This document shows, one piece after another, positions 1 through 8,213 of a stretch of 13,283 bases of DNA; within the stretch, counting starts at the first letter, position 1, and each line of letters begins with the position of its first letter. Source of the DNA: CAZAQS01 sp964486825 (lineage in GTDB: Bacteria; Chloroflexota; Anaerolineae; Anaerolineales; UBA4823); assembly GCA_964486825.1 (NCBI GenBank), contig CAZAQS010000122.1, positions 1 to 13,283 on the forward strand. The letters are read 5' to 3'. Under the pieces are notes generated by a model. It was not told the DNA's origin. It searched no databases and was given only the letters and a program-made list of their open reading frames with translations. A program made the translations under genes and the position numbers.

Positions 1-112
1 CAAGCGAAATTGTTTACCTGGTATAGATATTGCATGGAGAATAGGAAAATTTCCCATTATCAATTAAAGGGATTGGAATTTATGTATTTCTGTTTTACTT
101 TCGATTGTCCCC

Positions 113-117
113 GGAGG
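113..117 (+). promoter_or_regulatory. Ribosome binding site deciding the REC-GGDEF-EAL start
   Basis: GGAGG sits five bases before ATG 123. It favours this ATG over the in-frame TTG at 105, which has no Shine-Dalgarno sequence ahead of it. Confidence 0.8.
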
Positions 118-122
118 ACGGA

Positions 123-2765
123 ATGACCACCGAAACAATACTGGTTGTTGACGATAACAAACAGATTGGAAATTTTATGGCCCGCACCATCTTGCCCAGC
201 CTGGGATACCAGACCATGGTGGCATACGACGGGAAAACGGCCCTGGAGATCGTTCGCAAGAACCATATCTCGCTCATGCTCTTGGATTTCCAGCTGGGGG
301 AGACGACCGGACTTGAAATTCTCAGGCACTTGATCAAAGAAGGCTTCAGCATCCCCACGATTTTGATCACTGCTGAGGGCTCAGAGCAAATCGCCGTAGA
401 TGCCTTCCGCCTGGGAGTGCACGATTATCTTACCAAGCCAGTGGATGCGGATAACCTGGATGCGGCTATCTCGCGCGCCCTGGCCGAAACGCGGCTGCGT
501 AAAGAAAAGACCAGCCTTACCCAGCAGCTTACCGAGCAGGTTTCCTGGCTGAAAGTCCTCTCTCGGGTGGGCCAGAGCGTTACCTCCATCCTCGAGCTGG
601 ATGAGGTCTTGCGACGTATCGTCGAAGCGGGCGTCCTGCTGACCCAGGCAGACGAGGGTTTCCTGGCTTTATTGGATGAATCCACCGGGCAACTTTATCT
701 ACGTGCGGTCAAGAACATGGAAGAAGAAAAAAGCAAGACCTTGCGCTTGCCGGTGACCGATTCTCTGGTTGGCAGCGTCTTGCAATCCAGGCGTCCCTTG
801 CGCATGTCCCAATCCATGGAAAACCTGCCCCTAAAAGTAAGCACGGGTTTCCTGGTGCACAGCCTGATCCACGTGCCGCTGACCTCGAAGGGTAAGACAT
901 TAGGCGTTCTATCCGTAGACAACCACAAGAGTAAGCGAGAATTCAAGAAGAAAGATGAAAGCTTGCTGACCTCGTTGGCAGATTACGCTTCGGTGGCAAT
1001 CGAAAACGCCAACCTGTACCACCAGGCCAGGCAGGAGATCCAGGAGCGCAAGCGGGTCGCGCAGGCTCTGCGCGTCAGCGAAGAGCGGTATGCCCTGGCA
1101 GTGCGTGGCGCCAACGAGGGATTGTGGGACTGGAACCTGACCGATAACACGATCTATTTTTCCCCGCGCTGGAAATCCATGCTCGGGTATTCGGAAGATG
1201 AGATTGACAACGACCCTGACGAATGGTTCAAGCGCATCCACGCCGAAGACCTGGCTCGCATGAAGCTGGACTTCTCCGCCCATTGTGAAGGCGTCACCTC
1301 TCATTTTGAGAATGAGCACCGTATGATACACAAAGATGGCACTTATCGTTGGATGCTCACGCGTGGCCTGGCGGTCTGGAATGGGAACGGCAAAGCTACC
1401 CGTATGGCCGGTTCTCTTGCGGATATCACCGACCGCAAAACGGCCGAGCAAAAGTTGCTGCACGATGCTTTCCACGACGCCCTTACCGGCCTGCCCAACA
1501 GGACCCTGTTTATGGATCGCCTGCGCTATGCCGTCGAGCGGGCGAAAAGAAGGGACGATTACCTGTTCGCGGTGCTCTTCCTGGACCTGGACCGCTTCAA
1601 GGACATCAATGACAGCCTCGGGCACTTTGTGGGAGACCAGCTCCTGATAGCCATCGCCAACCGGCTCCAGAAAGATTTGCGCTCCACCGATACCGTCGCC
1701 CGCATGGGTGGCGACGAGTTCGTGATTTTATTGGAGGATATCAGCGATATCAGTGACGCCACCAGGATCGCCGACCAGCTCCAATCCGAGCTGACCAACT
1801 CGAATCACCTGATCGAACATGATGTGTTCATTACCACCAGCATCGGCATCGTGTTGAGCGTTACCGGCTATAATCGACCGGAGGAAGTGCTTCGCGACGC
1901 CGACATTGCCATGTACAGGGCTAAGGCATTGGGAAAGGCGCGCTACGAGATCTTCGACCCAACCATGCGCGACCTGATCATGGAGCGCTTGATGTTAGAG
2001 GGAGATTTGCGACGAGCCCTGGAGAACGAGGAGCTGATCCCATACTACCAGCCGATCGTGTCCCTGGATACCGGTCGGACGACAGGCTTTGAGGCCCTCG
2101 TACGCTGGAACCATCCCAAGCGGGGTCTGCTAACCCCGGATGCTTTCATCGCAATTGCTGAAGAGACCGGCCTGGTGATCGCCATCGATCGCCTTGTGCT
2201 GCGTGAGGCCTGCCGCCAGCTCAAGGAATGGCAGACCATGTATAATTCCGACCCGCCTCTGACGATCAGCGTAAACCTATCCGTTAAACAAGTTACCCAA
2301 CCCGACCTGATCGAGTTCATCCAGCATACCCTGGATGAAACTGGTGTAAGCCCGCGTTGCCTGAAATTGGAGATCACTGAGAGCGTGATCATGGATAATT
2401 TCGAGTATACGGCTTCGGTCTTCGGTAAGATCCAAAATATGGGGGTCCAGATCGAGATCGATGACTTCGGCATTGGATATTCCTCGCTCAGTTACCTGTC
2501 TCATTTCCCCATCAATGCCTTGAAGATCGACCGCTCTTTCATCAGCCGCATGGTCAATAACGGTAGCCATCTCAAGATCGTGCAGGCGATTGTGATGCTC
2601 GCCCATGGCTTGGGGATGAACGTTACCGCCGAGGGGGTAGAAAACGAAAACCAGCTCTCGGTGATCAAGTCACTCGGTTGCGAGCTGGCCCAGGGATATA
2701 TCGTTTCGAAACCGACCAACAAAGTAGAAGCCAAAGACTTCATCCTTAAAAAGGTGTTCGACTAG
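123..2765 (+). CDS. REC-GAF-PAS-GGDEF-EAL c-di-GMP synthase/phosphodiesterase
   Basis: Cytoplasmic 880-residue signalling enzyme predicted both to make c-di-GMP from two GTP and to cleave it to pGpG. Domains in order: receiver domain (about 4-120) with acidic pair D10/D11, phosphoacceptor D55, T83 and K105; GAF (about 140-300); PAS/PAC (about 320-445, ending in the usual DITDRK segment); GGDEF (about 455-615) with intact GGDEF at 529-533 and an RxxD inhibitory site (RSTD, 520-523) exactly five residues before it; EAL (about 630-870) with EAL at 657-659, DDFG at 780-783, and intact ITES, KIDRSF, AEGVEN and AQGY motifs. All catalytic residues I can check in both enzymatic domains are present, so neither half looks dead. 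There are no membrane segments. I chose ATG at 123 because GGAGG at 113-117 lies five bases upstream; an in-frame TTG at 105 would put that site inside the gene. Its receiver implies control by an unlinked histidine kinase, as none is adjacent. It converges with the next minus-strand gene. Confidence 0.95.
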   Translation: MTTETILVVDDNKQIGNFMARTILPSLGYQTMVAYDGKTALEIVRKNHISLMLLDFQLGETTGLEILRHLIKEGFSIPTILITAEGSEQIAVDAFRLGVHDYLTKPVDADNLDAAISRALAETRLRKEKTSLTQQLTEQVSWLKVLSRVGQSVTSILELDEVLRRIVEAGVLLTQADEGFLALLDESTGQLYLRAVKNMEEEKSKTLRLPVTDSLVGSVLQSRRPLRMSQSMENLPLKVSTGFLVHSLIHVPLTSKGKTLGVLSVDNHKSKREFKKKDESLLTSLADYASVAIENANLYHQARQEIQERKRVAQALRVSEERYALAVRGANEGLWDWNLTDNTIYFSPRWKSMLGYSEDEIDNDPDEWFKRIHAEDLARMKLDFSAHCEGVTSHFENEHRMIHKDGTYRWMLTRGLAVWNGNGKATRMAGSLADITDRKTAEQKLLHDAFHDALTGLPNRTLFMDRLRYAVERAKRRDDYLFAVLFLDLDRFKDINDSLGHFVGDQLLIAIANRLQKDLRSTDTVARMGGDEFVILLEDISDISDATRIADQLQSELTNSNHLIEHDVFITTSIGIVLSVTGYNRPEEVLRDADIAMYRAKALGKARYEIFDPTMRDLIMERLMLEGDLRRALENEELIPYYQPIVSLDTGRTTGFEALVRWNHPKRGLLTPDAFIAIAEETGLVIAIDRLVLREACRQLKEWQTMYNSDPPLTISVNLSVKQVTQPDLIEFIQHTLDETGVSPRCLKLEITESVIMDNFEYTASVFGKIQNMGVQIEIDDFGIGYSSLSYLSHFPINALKIDRSFISRMVNNGSHLKIVQAIVMLAHGLGMNVTAEGVENENQLSVIKSLGCELAQGYIVSKPTNKVEAKDFILKKVFD

Positions 2766-2788
2766 GGTTTTTCCATTCTCGATAAGCT

Positions 2789-3343
2789 TCAAATTTTCTG
2801 AAGATCCACAAGACCCAATTCTAGCAGCTGGCGGCGCGCCCGTAGCCTGGGTTGCAGCAAGGGGGGCTCCGATTGGGAAGCGATAACCAGTCTGGCATTA
2901 AGCGGCAAGTACTCGATCAACAACCTGATCGCCTGCTGGATGGAGTTGTTTTGGATCCGCTCATAATTGTCCAGGATGATGGTAACTGGCATGGCTGTAG
3001 ACGCCAGGTCGTTGATCAGATCAATCATTTCCCCTTCAATATCAAAAATACTTTCCTCCATTGTAGCAATCATAACCTGGCTGGCCCGGACCTGTCGTGA
3101 AATGCCCAGGCATGTCCTCAAGTCGTCCAGGAGGCGCTCGGGCAGGTTGTGTTCAGGCTGAAGGCCAAGCCAGGCAACGCGCATCCCTTGTCCTTTCGCT
3201 CGTTGCCTGGCCCAGTGTTGTAAAGCTCTTGTTTTTCCCGCTCCTGCCGGAGCTACCAGCAAGCCTAAACGCCAGGTATCGTCCTGATCCAGGTTTACTA
3301 ATCCTCCACCCAGGTGGGAGTTCTTGAGAGGGGGGCCTCCCAT
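2789..3343 (-). pseudogene. Truncated MalT-like STAND ATPase domain (P-loop only)
   Basis: This 184-residue product matches only the N-terminal ATPase part of MalT/LuxR-family regulators. Walker A is APAGAGKT (31-38), Walker B is ILDNYE (123-128), and the later SQSEPPLLQPRLRARRQLLE segment matches the conserved SRSEPPLP..RLR.R..L.EL block of this family. The protein stops right after that block (LVDLQKI), where full-length members continue into a winged helix, TPR repeats and a C-terminal LuxR HTH; those parts, about 700 residues, are absent. The second Walker B acid, usually D in LDDYH, is N126. The ATG lies nine bases after the permease stop with no good ribosome binding site, so expression would depend on read-through from the ABC genes. 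It is similar in layout to, but clearly diverged from, the first 210 residues of the MalT-like protein at 5248-8088, so it is not a recent duplicate. It may be a decayed regulator of the exporter, or a retained stand-alone domain; I favour a gene remnant. Confidence 0.65.
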
Positions 3344-3352
3344 GCTGTCCGT

Positions 3353-4165
3353 TTAGCTCGCCAACAGCGTTCCGGCGATGAAGGGCAGGATGGCGAGAAG
3401 GGCCATCAAGGGGTTCCCCCGCCGTGAGTTGTTGCGGCTGTCCCAATTGAAGAGGTACAAGGCCAGGAAAGCGCTTACCAGGCCGCTGGCGCCCAGGACG
3501 CCCAGGGAAATCGCCGGGTTGAAAATTGTCTCCCGGGCGTAGGCCAGTCCATCCATGGCCTGCATGGCATAGGTCGTAGGCAGCAACCCGGATACGAAGT
3601 GAACTGATTCAGGCAGGACCGACAGTGGCATCATCAAGCCGCCCAGGAGCATGGAGGGCAGGAAAATGCCCTGCGATAGGAGTACTGTCGATTTGCTCCC
3701 TGTGGCTACCACACCGATCAGAGCGCCCAGGCTGCCCAAGCAGAAGGCTGTCCCGAGGGTTACCATCACGAAAGCGCCCCAGTTGCTGGGCGTTGCGCCG
3801 CCAAAGAAAGGCCCGCCGCTGAGCGCAATCAAGGCCGAAACAATCAAGGTGTGGAAGACCGTGCTGAGAGTGGGGATGGCCAGGATAGACAGGGCCGGAA
3901 CACCGTTGATCTTGAAGCTGCGGTAGATGCCGGCTTCACGCGATTCGACCAACGGCGCAGACAGTCCCAGCACCGTCCCGACCATGATCGTAAAAATTAC
4001 CAGCGCGGGGATGATGATATCGGTGAAACCCGGGTTGATCTGTACCATTACCAGGCCCATCATGGCGTAGAAGGCCAGCGGAAACAGGTAGTTCATCAGG
4101 AGCTGCGTGGGATTGCGCAGCGTCGATTTGAATTCAAAAGCAAAGTGAGTGGCAAAGGCATTCAT
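3353..4165 (-). CDS. ABC-2 type transporter permease
   Basis: Integral membrane subunit of 270 residues, a usual length for ABC-2 exporters of the drug/antibiotic/daunorubicin type. The N-terminal cytoplasmic stretch (1-22) leads into about six hydrophobic segments (roughly 24-41, 48-70, 90-115, 130-155, 165-185, 225-245), followed by a basic linker (NWDSRNNSRRGN) and a final hydrophobic stretch (about 252-268). The segment LLGGLMMPLSVLPESV with the following LLPTTYAMQAM matches the conserved loop of the ABC2_membrane family. The ATG shares its A with the TAA of the upstream ATPase gene, so translation is probably coupled. The two proteins would form the exporter, with two copies of each. The substrate cannot be read from the sequence. 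Confidence 0.9.
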   Translation of the reverse strand: MNAFATHFAFEFKSTLRNPTQLLMNYLFPLAFYAMMGLVMVQINPGFTDIIIPALVIFTIMVGTVLGLSAPLVESREAGIYRSFKINGVPALSILAIPTLSTVFHTLIVSALIALSGGPFFGGATPSNWGAFVMVTLGTAFCLGSLGALIGVVATGSKSTVLLSQGIFLPSMLLGGLMMPLSVLPESVHFVSGLLPTTYAMQAMDGLAYARETIFNPAISLGVLGASGLVSAFLALYLFNWDSRNNSRRGNPLMALLAILPFIAGTLLAS

Positions 4166-5079
4166 TACGAAACTCCATTCTGTGTAATTTCCAGGAAACG
4201 TTCTTCCAACGAAGGGCGCTCCACCCGCAGGTCTACCAGCCGGTCGCCTTGGGTATTTATAAACTCGATCAATGCCGAGACTGTGGGCGCTGGATCCACG
4301 CTGTAGTAAATGGCGTAGTCATCCTTGAAGATTTTTTTCTCGACTGCCGGAAATAGCGTACCGTTCTCGTGCAGGACGGATTGTTCCGTGCGTACAGACA
4401 CTTTCGTAAATCCGGAGCCGGTGGCGGTGAGCTGGCGCGGAGAGCCGGTTGCGACGATATTTCCTCGCAAGAGGATCGCCACACGGTTAGCCATCTTTTC
4501 GGCCTCCGCCATATCGTGGGTAGCGAGCAAAACAGAGCTGCCCTCGCCCTGCAGCTCTTGCATCAGGGTGTGCAGCTCGTTGCGGGATTCTACATCTAGC
4601 CCTGCGGTTGGCTCATCCAGGATGACAACTGGCGGCTTGTGAGCGATCGCCAGGGCCAGGGCCAGGCGTCGCTGCAAGCCGGTGGAGAGCTGTTGGAACT
4701 GGCTGCTGTATTTATCCTTCAAGCCCAGGCGGGCGAGCAGGTCATAGCGGGGCGCCACTCCGTGGTAAGCGCAGAAGAACTTCATCGCTTCTGCCACCGT
4801 CATGTTCGGCGGGAGACCGGAGGTCTGCAATTGGACGCCGATCAGGTTGCGCAGCTTACGTGGCTCCCGGCCAGGGTCGATATCCAGGATCCTCAGTTGG
4901 CCACCGTCCGGCTGGCGAATCCCTTCCAGGCACTCCAGAGTGGTCGTCTTTCCGGCCCCATTGGGGCCCAGTAGCCCGAAAATCTCGCCGCGCCGCACCT
5001 CGAAGCTGATCCCGTCTACGGCAACATTATCTCCATATGTTTTGCGAAAATCTTTTACAGTAAGTATGCCTGTATTCAT
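4165..5079 (-). CDS. ABC-2 type transporter ATP-binding protein
   Basis: ATPase of 304 residues that would drive export through the permease encoded directly downstream. Visible motifs: Walker A GPNGAGKT (38-45), Q-loop around Q85 (VQLQTSG), signature LSTGL (131-135, a variant of LSGGQ common in CcmA-like drug exporters), Walker B VILDEPTAGLD (152-162) and H-loop H188 (ATHDMAEAE). After about residue 225 there is a C-terminal extension of the DUF4162 type, ending in the usual LEERFLEIT segment. AAGGAG lies seven bases before the ATG. The gene is first in a three-member minus-strand unit (ATPase, permease, truncated MalT-like domain), and an extended -10 promoter candidate is just upstream. 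Substrate unknown. Confidence 0.93.
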   Translation of the reverse strand: MNTGILTVKDFRKTYGDNVAVDGISFEVRRGEIFGLLGPNGAGKTTTLECLEGIRQPDGGQLRILDIDPGREPRKLRNLIGVQLQTSGLPPNMTVAEAMKFFCAYHGVAPRYDLLARLGLKDKYSSQFQQLSTGLQRRLALALAIAHKPPVVILDEPTAGLDVESRNELHTLMQELQGEGSSVLLATHDMAEAEKMANRVAILLRGNIVATGSPRQLTATGSGFTKVSVRTEQSVLHENGTLFPAVEKKIFKDDYAIYYSVDPAPTVSALIEFINTQGDRLVDLRVERPSLEERFLEITQNGVS

Positions 5080-5099
5080 GGTGTTTCTCCTTCCGCCAT

Positions 5100-5108
5100 A
5101 CTATAGCA
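5100..5108 (-). promoter_or_regulatory. Extended -10 promoter candidate for the ABC operon
   Basis: On the minus strand this reads TGCTATAGT, an extended -10 (TGn plus five of six matches to TATAAT). It lies about 20 bases before the ATG at 5079, which would give a very short leader that still contains AAGGAG. A -35 match at 17-base spacing (AATACA) is weak. The call rests on consensus only. Confidence 0.45.
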
Positions 5109-5172
5109 AAACCCATTGGATTTGTATTCACTCTCAGGTGTGGTTTTGAGGGGTGGTTGCGGGATGGGCACT

Positions 5173-5190
5173 CTCACCCTTAAGGGTGAG
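5173..5190. repeat. 18-bp perfect palindrome upstream of the ABC operon
   Basis: CTCACCCTTAAGGGTGAG is identical to its reverse complement. It lies 65-90 bases upstream of the ABC -10 candidate and beyond the terminator of the MalT-like gene. It could be a dimeric regulator site or one member of a dispersed intergenic repeat family; its CCCTCACCC-like edge on the minus strand resembles such repeats. It has no following T tract, so it is not itself a terminator. Confidence 0.6.
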
Positions 5191-5199
5191 GGATATGAT

Positions 5200-5227
5200 A
5201 AAAAGATCCTCCCAACCTGGAGGATCT
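5200..5227 (-). terminator. Intrinsic terminator of the MalT-like regulator gene
   Basis: On the minus strand a 9-bp perfect stem, AGATCCTCC paired with GGAGGATCT around a six-base loop, is followed by TTTTTA. It starts about 20 bases after the stop codon at 5248, the expected place for a rho-independent terminator. It separates the regulator transcript from the ABC operon on the same strand. Confidence 0.85.
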
Positions 5228-5247
5228 CCCTTGTTAAGAATACTATT

Positions 5248-8088
5248 TCACCAACCCAGCTCTTGCCAGCGTGCAATGGCGTGGGTGCGCTTTGAGACTC
5301 CCATGCGTTTGTAGATATTTTTTACGTGAGATTTGACAGTATTTAATGAAATGAATAACTCTTCTGCGATTTCCTGGTTTGTCAACCCGGATGCGATCAG
5401 GCGCATGACTTCCAATTCGCGCTCGCTTAACGGCTCATCGAAGGCTTCTACCATTTCATTCCAGCCGGGACTCTGTCCTGTCTTGATTTTTCCAGCCAGG
5501 GAGGTCGGGTAGAGGCAGGCGAATTGCTCCACCAGGTCATCGATATATGCGACGATATCGCCTCTCTGGTCAGGCCGGGAGATCAGCCCGGTATGTTTCA
5601 GGTCAAAGAGCAACTCTCCCAATCTCGCTCCTTCATCCAGGAAGATACGTTGGTACTTCTCAGGCGCAGCCAGGTTCAAAGACCGGTTGAGCACAGGCCC
5701 AGCCAGCGCCAGGTTTCCTTGTAGATAAAGCGCCAACGCCTGGAGCAGGCAGGCTTCGATGACCCGGCCATAGCGACCCCCGGTTTCAGCGCTCCATACA
5801 ATGTCTGCAGCCAGGTCGGATGCCTCAGCCAGGCGGTTTTGGGCCAGGTAAATGCGGGCCAGAATCAAGGCGTCCGGCTCGAAGGCGTAATGGATTTCCT
5901 GTCCTTTCTGGATAGAGGTATTTTTCGCCCAGGCTGCGGCGGCTGCGAGATCTCCGGAGCGAATGGCAAGCAAGGCTCGGTAGGAGCGGATGGGATGGTC
6001 TGCCCAGGGCGCGGAATGCAATCCGGCGAGGTTCTGCACCTCCTCCAGCATTTGAAATGCCGCCTCCCAATCCGCCTGAGCTGCGTGCAGTCGAGCTAAT
6101 CCTAAGTATCCAGGGATCAGGCTCTCCCATTGGTTCCACTGGCGACCTAGCTCAAGCCCGGCTCTCAATTGCTGATAAGCCTTGTCCAAATGGTTCCTCT
6201 CGCACAACAAATTGCCCAGGCCGGTATGCACCAGGGCTGAGAGCGGCGAAGGCACGCCTTGGGTACCCATGACTTGCATCGCCTTCTGGTAAGTGGCCTC
6301 AGCCTGGTAGAGCTTTCCCTGCAGGACCTGAATACCGGCCAGGTGGCCAATCGCCAGGGGCAACAGGTGCGGGTTGTTCTGGTTGAGTTGGATGGCTTCC
6401 TCGAAGGCCTGGCTGGCTTCGATAGTGAGCCCACTGATCTCTTGCACCACCGCCTGGTTATAGGCTGCCACCCCCAGGGTACTGTTGCGTTCCTCAAGCA
6501 GATCTGCAACGTCCACTGTTTCCACGTATGCCCGCGCCAGGCGGCATTGCTCCAGCACCCGGTCCAAATCGCTCTGAATGAATGCGTACGACGAACGGAT
6601 CGAGCAGATCTCTCCCAGGGCTAACCGCAAGGGAGAAGGCAATGCCTGCGAGCTCTCAGATCCGTCTGCCCTGGCGCCCAGAACCCGCTCGACATCCTGG
6701 AGAGGTTTTTCGATGCCCTCCATCTCCCCGGTCGCCAGCCGGGCCCAGGCGCATACCAGGCATAGCTCAGCGTCCTGGGCCAGCATCTCATCTGGGAGAG
6801 CAGCCAGCCAGTTCTTGAGCGTAACGAGATGGCTTGTGGTGAACATATCTTGGGCGATGGATTTGAGCAATGCAATCGCCTGGGGGTAGTCCTGGCTTGA
6901 CAGGGCATGTACGACGGCTTCATGCGTGTAGCCGGATTGTGCGTGCCATTGGCTGGCTTTACAGTGCAGTTCGCGGATCGTTTCTTGGGAATATTCCAGC
7001 TCTAAGAGCGTGCCTAAGAAACTGGCGAACAGGTGATGGTAGCGGTACCAATGCCTTTGGCTGTCGAGCGGCAAGATGAACAGGTTGGAGATCTCCAGGT
7101 ATTCCAGTATGGACTGGCTGCTTGGGCCGCTATATTTCACAGATGAGAGTAATGCATCGCACAACGGGCTGCTCAAGCGATCGAGGATAGCGGTTTGTAA
7201 TAGGAAGCTCCTCACATGCTCGGGTTGCCGGTCGACGACTTCTTGGGCTAAATAGTCGAAGACGTAGCGGTGGCTTCCTGAAAACATGGATTGGAATAGT
7301 TTGAACTCCTCTTCGTGCGTTAGCGCCTTCCTGTCCGGGTCTTTTCGGATCGCCTCCAGGGCCATGGCAGCTAGCTGCAGGCCGGCTGCCCATCCCTCGG
7401 TCATTTCTTCTAGGGCTGTGATCTGGCTGGGTGAAAGACCCAGACGCATAACTTCGTTCACGAAGACGCCGGTTTCCTCGGTTGTAAAGCGCAAATCTCC
7501 TGGATGCAGCTCGATCAGCTCCCGCCGGCCCCTGAGTGAAGCGATCGGGAGGGGCGGTTCGCTGCGTCCGGCGATGACCAGGTGCATTTGGGGCGGCAGG
7601 TTATCCAGCAAGAAGGTGATCCCGGTGTGAATGGAGCTGGACTGGATCAGGTGGTAGTCGTCCAGGACAACAATCATCTCTTTATGGATGGCAGCCGCAT
7701 CGTTGAGCAGCTCAGTGAGCATCGATTCCAATGGAGGAGGTTGCGGAGCCTGAAGTAACGCCAGAGCGTTATCCCCGAGACCCGGCTCGAGTGTCTGCAG
7801 AGAGGTTATGAAATAGGACCAAAATCGGGTCGGGTCATTATCGCCCTCGTCGATCGAAAACCAGGCTGTCGGGCGACCGGTCGACTTGACCCAACAGCTC
7901 AGCAGGGTAGTTTTCCCAAATCCGGCCGGCGCGGATAGGATGATTGCATTGCGTTGCAGGCCTTCTTCCATCCGCTGGTCTAACCAGGGCCGGTCGACGA
8001 TGTCCGGATGAGCACGGGGCACGAATAATTTCGTTCGCAGCAACCGGAATGGAGGTAACTTATCTGCCTGGCCGGGAGAAGCTTTCAT
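5248..8088 (-). CDS. MalT-like LuxR-family ATP-dependent transcriptional regulator
   Basis: Large cytoplasmic STAND regulator of 946 residues, the usual length for MalT/LAL proteins. The N-terminal segment LLRTKLFVPR (16-25) is the typical family start. Walker A is APAGFGKT (53-60), Walker B is VVLDDYH (140-146), and LVIAGRSEPPLPIASLRGRR is the conserved block after Walker B. A winged-helix region (around FDYLAQEVV...SFLLQTAIL) and a long helical TPR-like array (about 390-830) follow; this array is where MalT-type proteins bind inducer. The last 65 residues are a LuxR HTH (LSERELEVMRLIASGLTNQEIA and TVKSHVKNIYKRMGV). ATP and an unknown inducer would drive oligomerisation and promoter activation. 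AAGGA lies nine bases before the ATG. It is divergent from the lut operon across a region with inverted and direct repeats, so lut control, autoregulation, or both, are reasonable guesses. Its inducer and targets are not shown by the sequence. Confidence 0.92.
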   Translation of the reverse strand: MKASPGQADKLPPFRLLRTKLFVPRAHPDIVDRPWLDQRMEEGLQRNAIILSAPAGFGKTTLLSCWVKSTGRPTAWFSIDEGDNDPTRFWSYFITSLQTLEPGLGDNALALLQAPQPPPLESMLTELLNDAAAIHKEMIVVLDDYHLIQSSSIHTGITFLLDNLPPQMHLVIAGRSEPPLPIASLRGRRELIELHPGDLRFTTEETGVFVNEVMRLGLSPSQITALEEMTEGWAAGLQLAAMALEAIRKDPDRKALTHEEEFKLFQSMFSGSHRYVFDYLAQEVVDRQPEHVRSFLLQTAILDRLSSPLCDALLSSVKYSGPSSQSILEYLEISNLFILPLDSQRHWYRYHHLFASFLGTLLELEYSQETIRELHCKASQWHAQSGYTHEAVVHALSSQDYPQAIALLKSIAQDMFTTSHLVTLKNWLAALPDEMLAQDAELCLVCAWARLATGEMEGIEKPLQDVERVLGARADGSESSQALPSPLRLALGEICSIRSSYAFIQSDLDRVLEQCRLARAYVETVDVADLLEERNSTLGVAAYNQAVVQEISGLTIEASQAFEEAIQLNQNNPHLLPLAIGHLAGIQVLQGKLYQAEATYQKAMQVMGTQGVPSPLSALVHTGLGNLLCERNHLDKAYQQLRAGLELGRQWNQWESLIPGYLGLARLHAAQADWEAAFQMLEEVQNLAGLHSAPWADHPIRSYRALLAIRSGDLAAAAAWAKNTSIQKGQEIHYAFEPDALILARIYLAQNRLAEASDLAADIVWSAETGGRYGRVIEACLLQALALYLQGNLALAGPVLNRSLNLAAPEKYQRIFLDEGARLGELLFDLKHTGLISRPDQRGDIVAYIDDLVEQFACLYPTSLAGKIKTGQSPGWNEMVEAFDEPLSERELEVMRLIASGLTNQEIAEELFISLNTVKSHVKNIYKRMGVSKRTHAIARWQELGW

Positions 8089-8177
8089 TGCTAAAATTCC
8101 TTATTGGCCGAGTTGGCGGTTTGCTTGAGCGATTGACTTTTTTACGCTGGTTTGTTTATCGAATTAATTTTGACCCA

Positions 8178-8205
8178 TTGCACTGAAAGTATAGCATCAT
8201 ATTAT
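8178..8205 (+). promoter_or_regulatory. Promoter candidate for the lut operon
   Basis: TTGCAC (8178-8183) and TATTAT (8200-8205) are separated by 16 bases, which fits a sigma-70-type promoter. Transcription would start near 8212 and leave a leader of about 88 bases before lutA. TTGACC at 8170-8175 is an alternative -35 but lacks a -10 at proper spacing. Confidence 0.4.
8188..8196 (-). promoter_or_regulatory. Extended -10 promoter candidate for the MalT-like gene
   Basis: The minus strand reads TGCTATACT, an extended -10, with a second TGCTATA followed by TAAT fifteen bases upstream. This would give a leader of roughly 90 bases to the ATG at 8088. It overlaps the lut promoter candidate on the other strand, so the two promoters could compete for polymerase. 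Confidence 0.4.
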
Positions 8206-8213
8206 ATAGCATC
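8190..8213. repeat. Direct repeat TATAGCATC, two copies
   Basis: TATAGCATC occurs at 8190-8198 and 8205-8213, offset by 15 bp. Read on the minus strand each copy is GATGCTATA, containing the -10-like core. It may be a duplicated promoter element or tandem regulator half-sites. Confidence 0.5.

Noticed and set aside
10..60. Promoter for the REC-GGDEF-EAL gene (TTGTTT with TATAGA, or TTGCAT with CATTAT)
   Set aside because: The first pair has far too short a spacer. The second has a 19-base spacer and a four-of-six -10, which is not enough to call.
909..1625. Long minus-strand open frame (238 codons) opposite the GGDEF/EAL gene
   Set aside because: It lies wholly inside a gene with clear GAF, PAS and GGDEF motifs on the other strand, and its translation shows no family motif. 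It is a shadow of codon bias.
2787..2803. Small hairpin CTTCA/TGAAG between the convergent genes as a terminator
   Set aside because: The stem is only five A/T-rich pairs with a seven-base loop and no T tract on either strand in the right place, so it is too weak to call.
3153..3446. Minus-strand frame of 97 codons spanning the permease/orphan-domain junction
   Set aside because: It overlaps both the permease end and the P-loop domain in a different frame and has no family features.
5129..5176. CACTCTCA direct repeat (5129-5136 and 5169-5176) as tandem regulator sites
   Set aside because: Eight bases repeated once in a 168-base intergenic region is weak by itself. I mention it only beside the palindrome.
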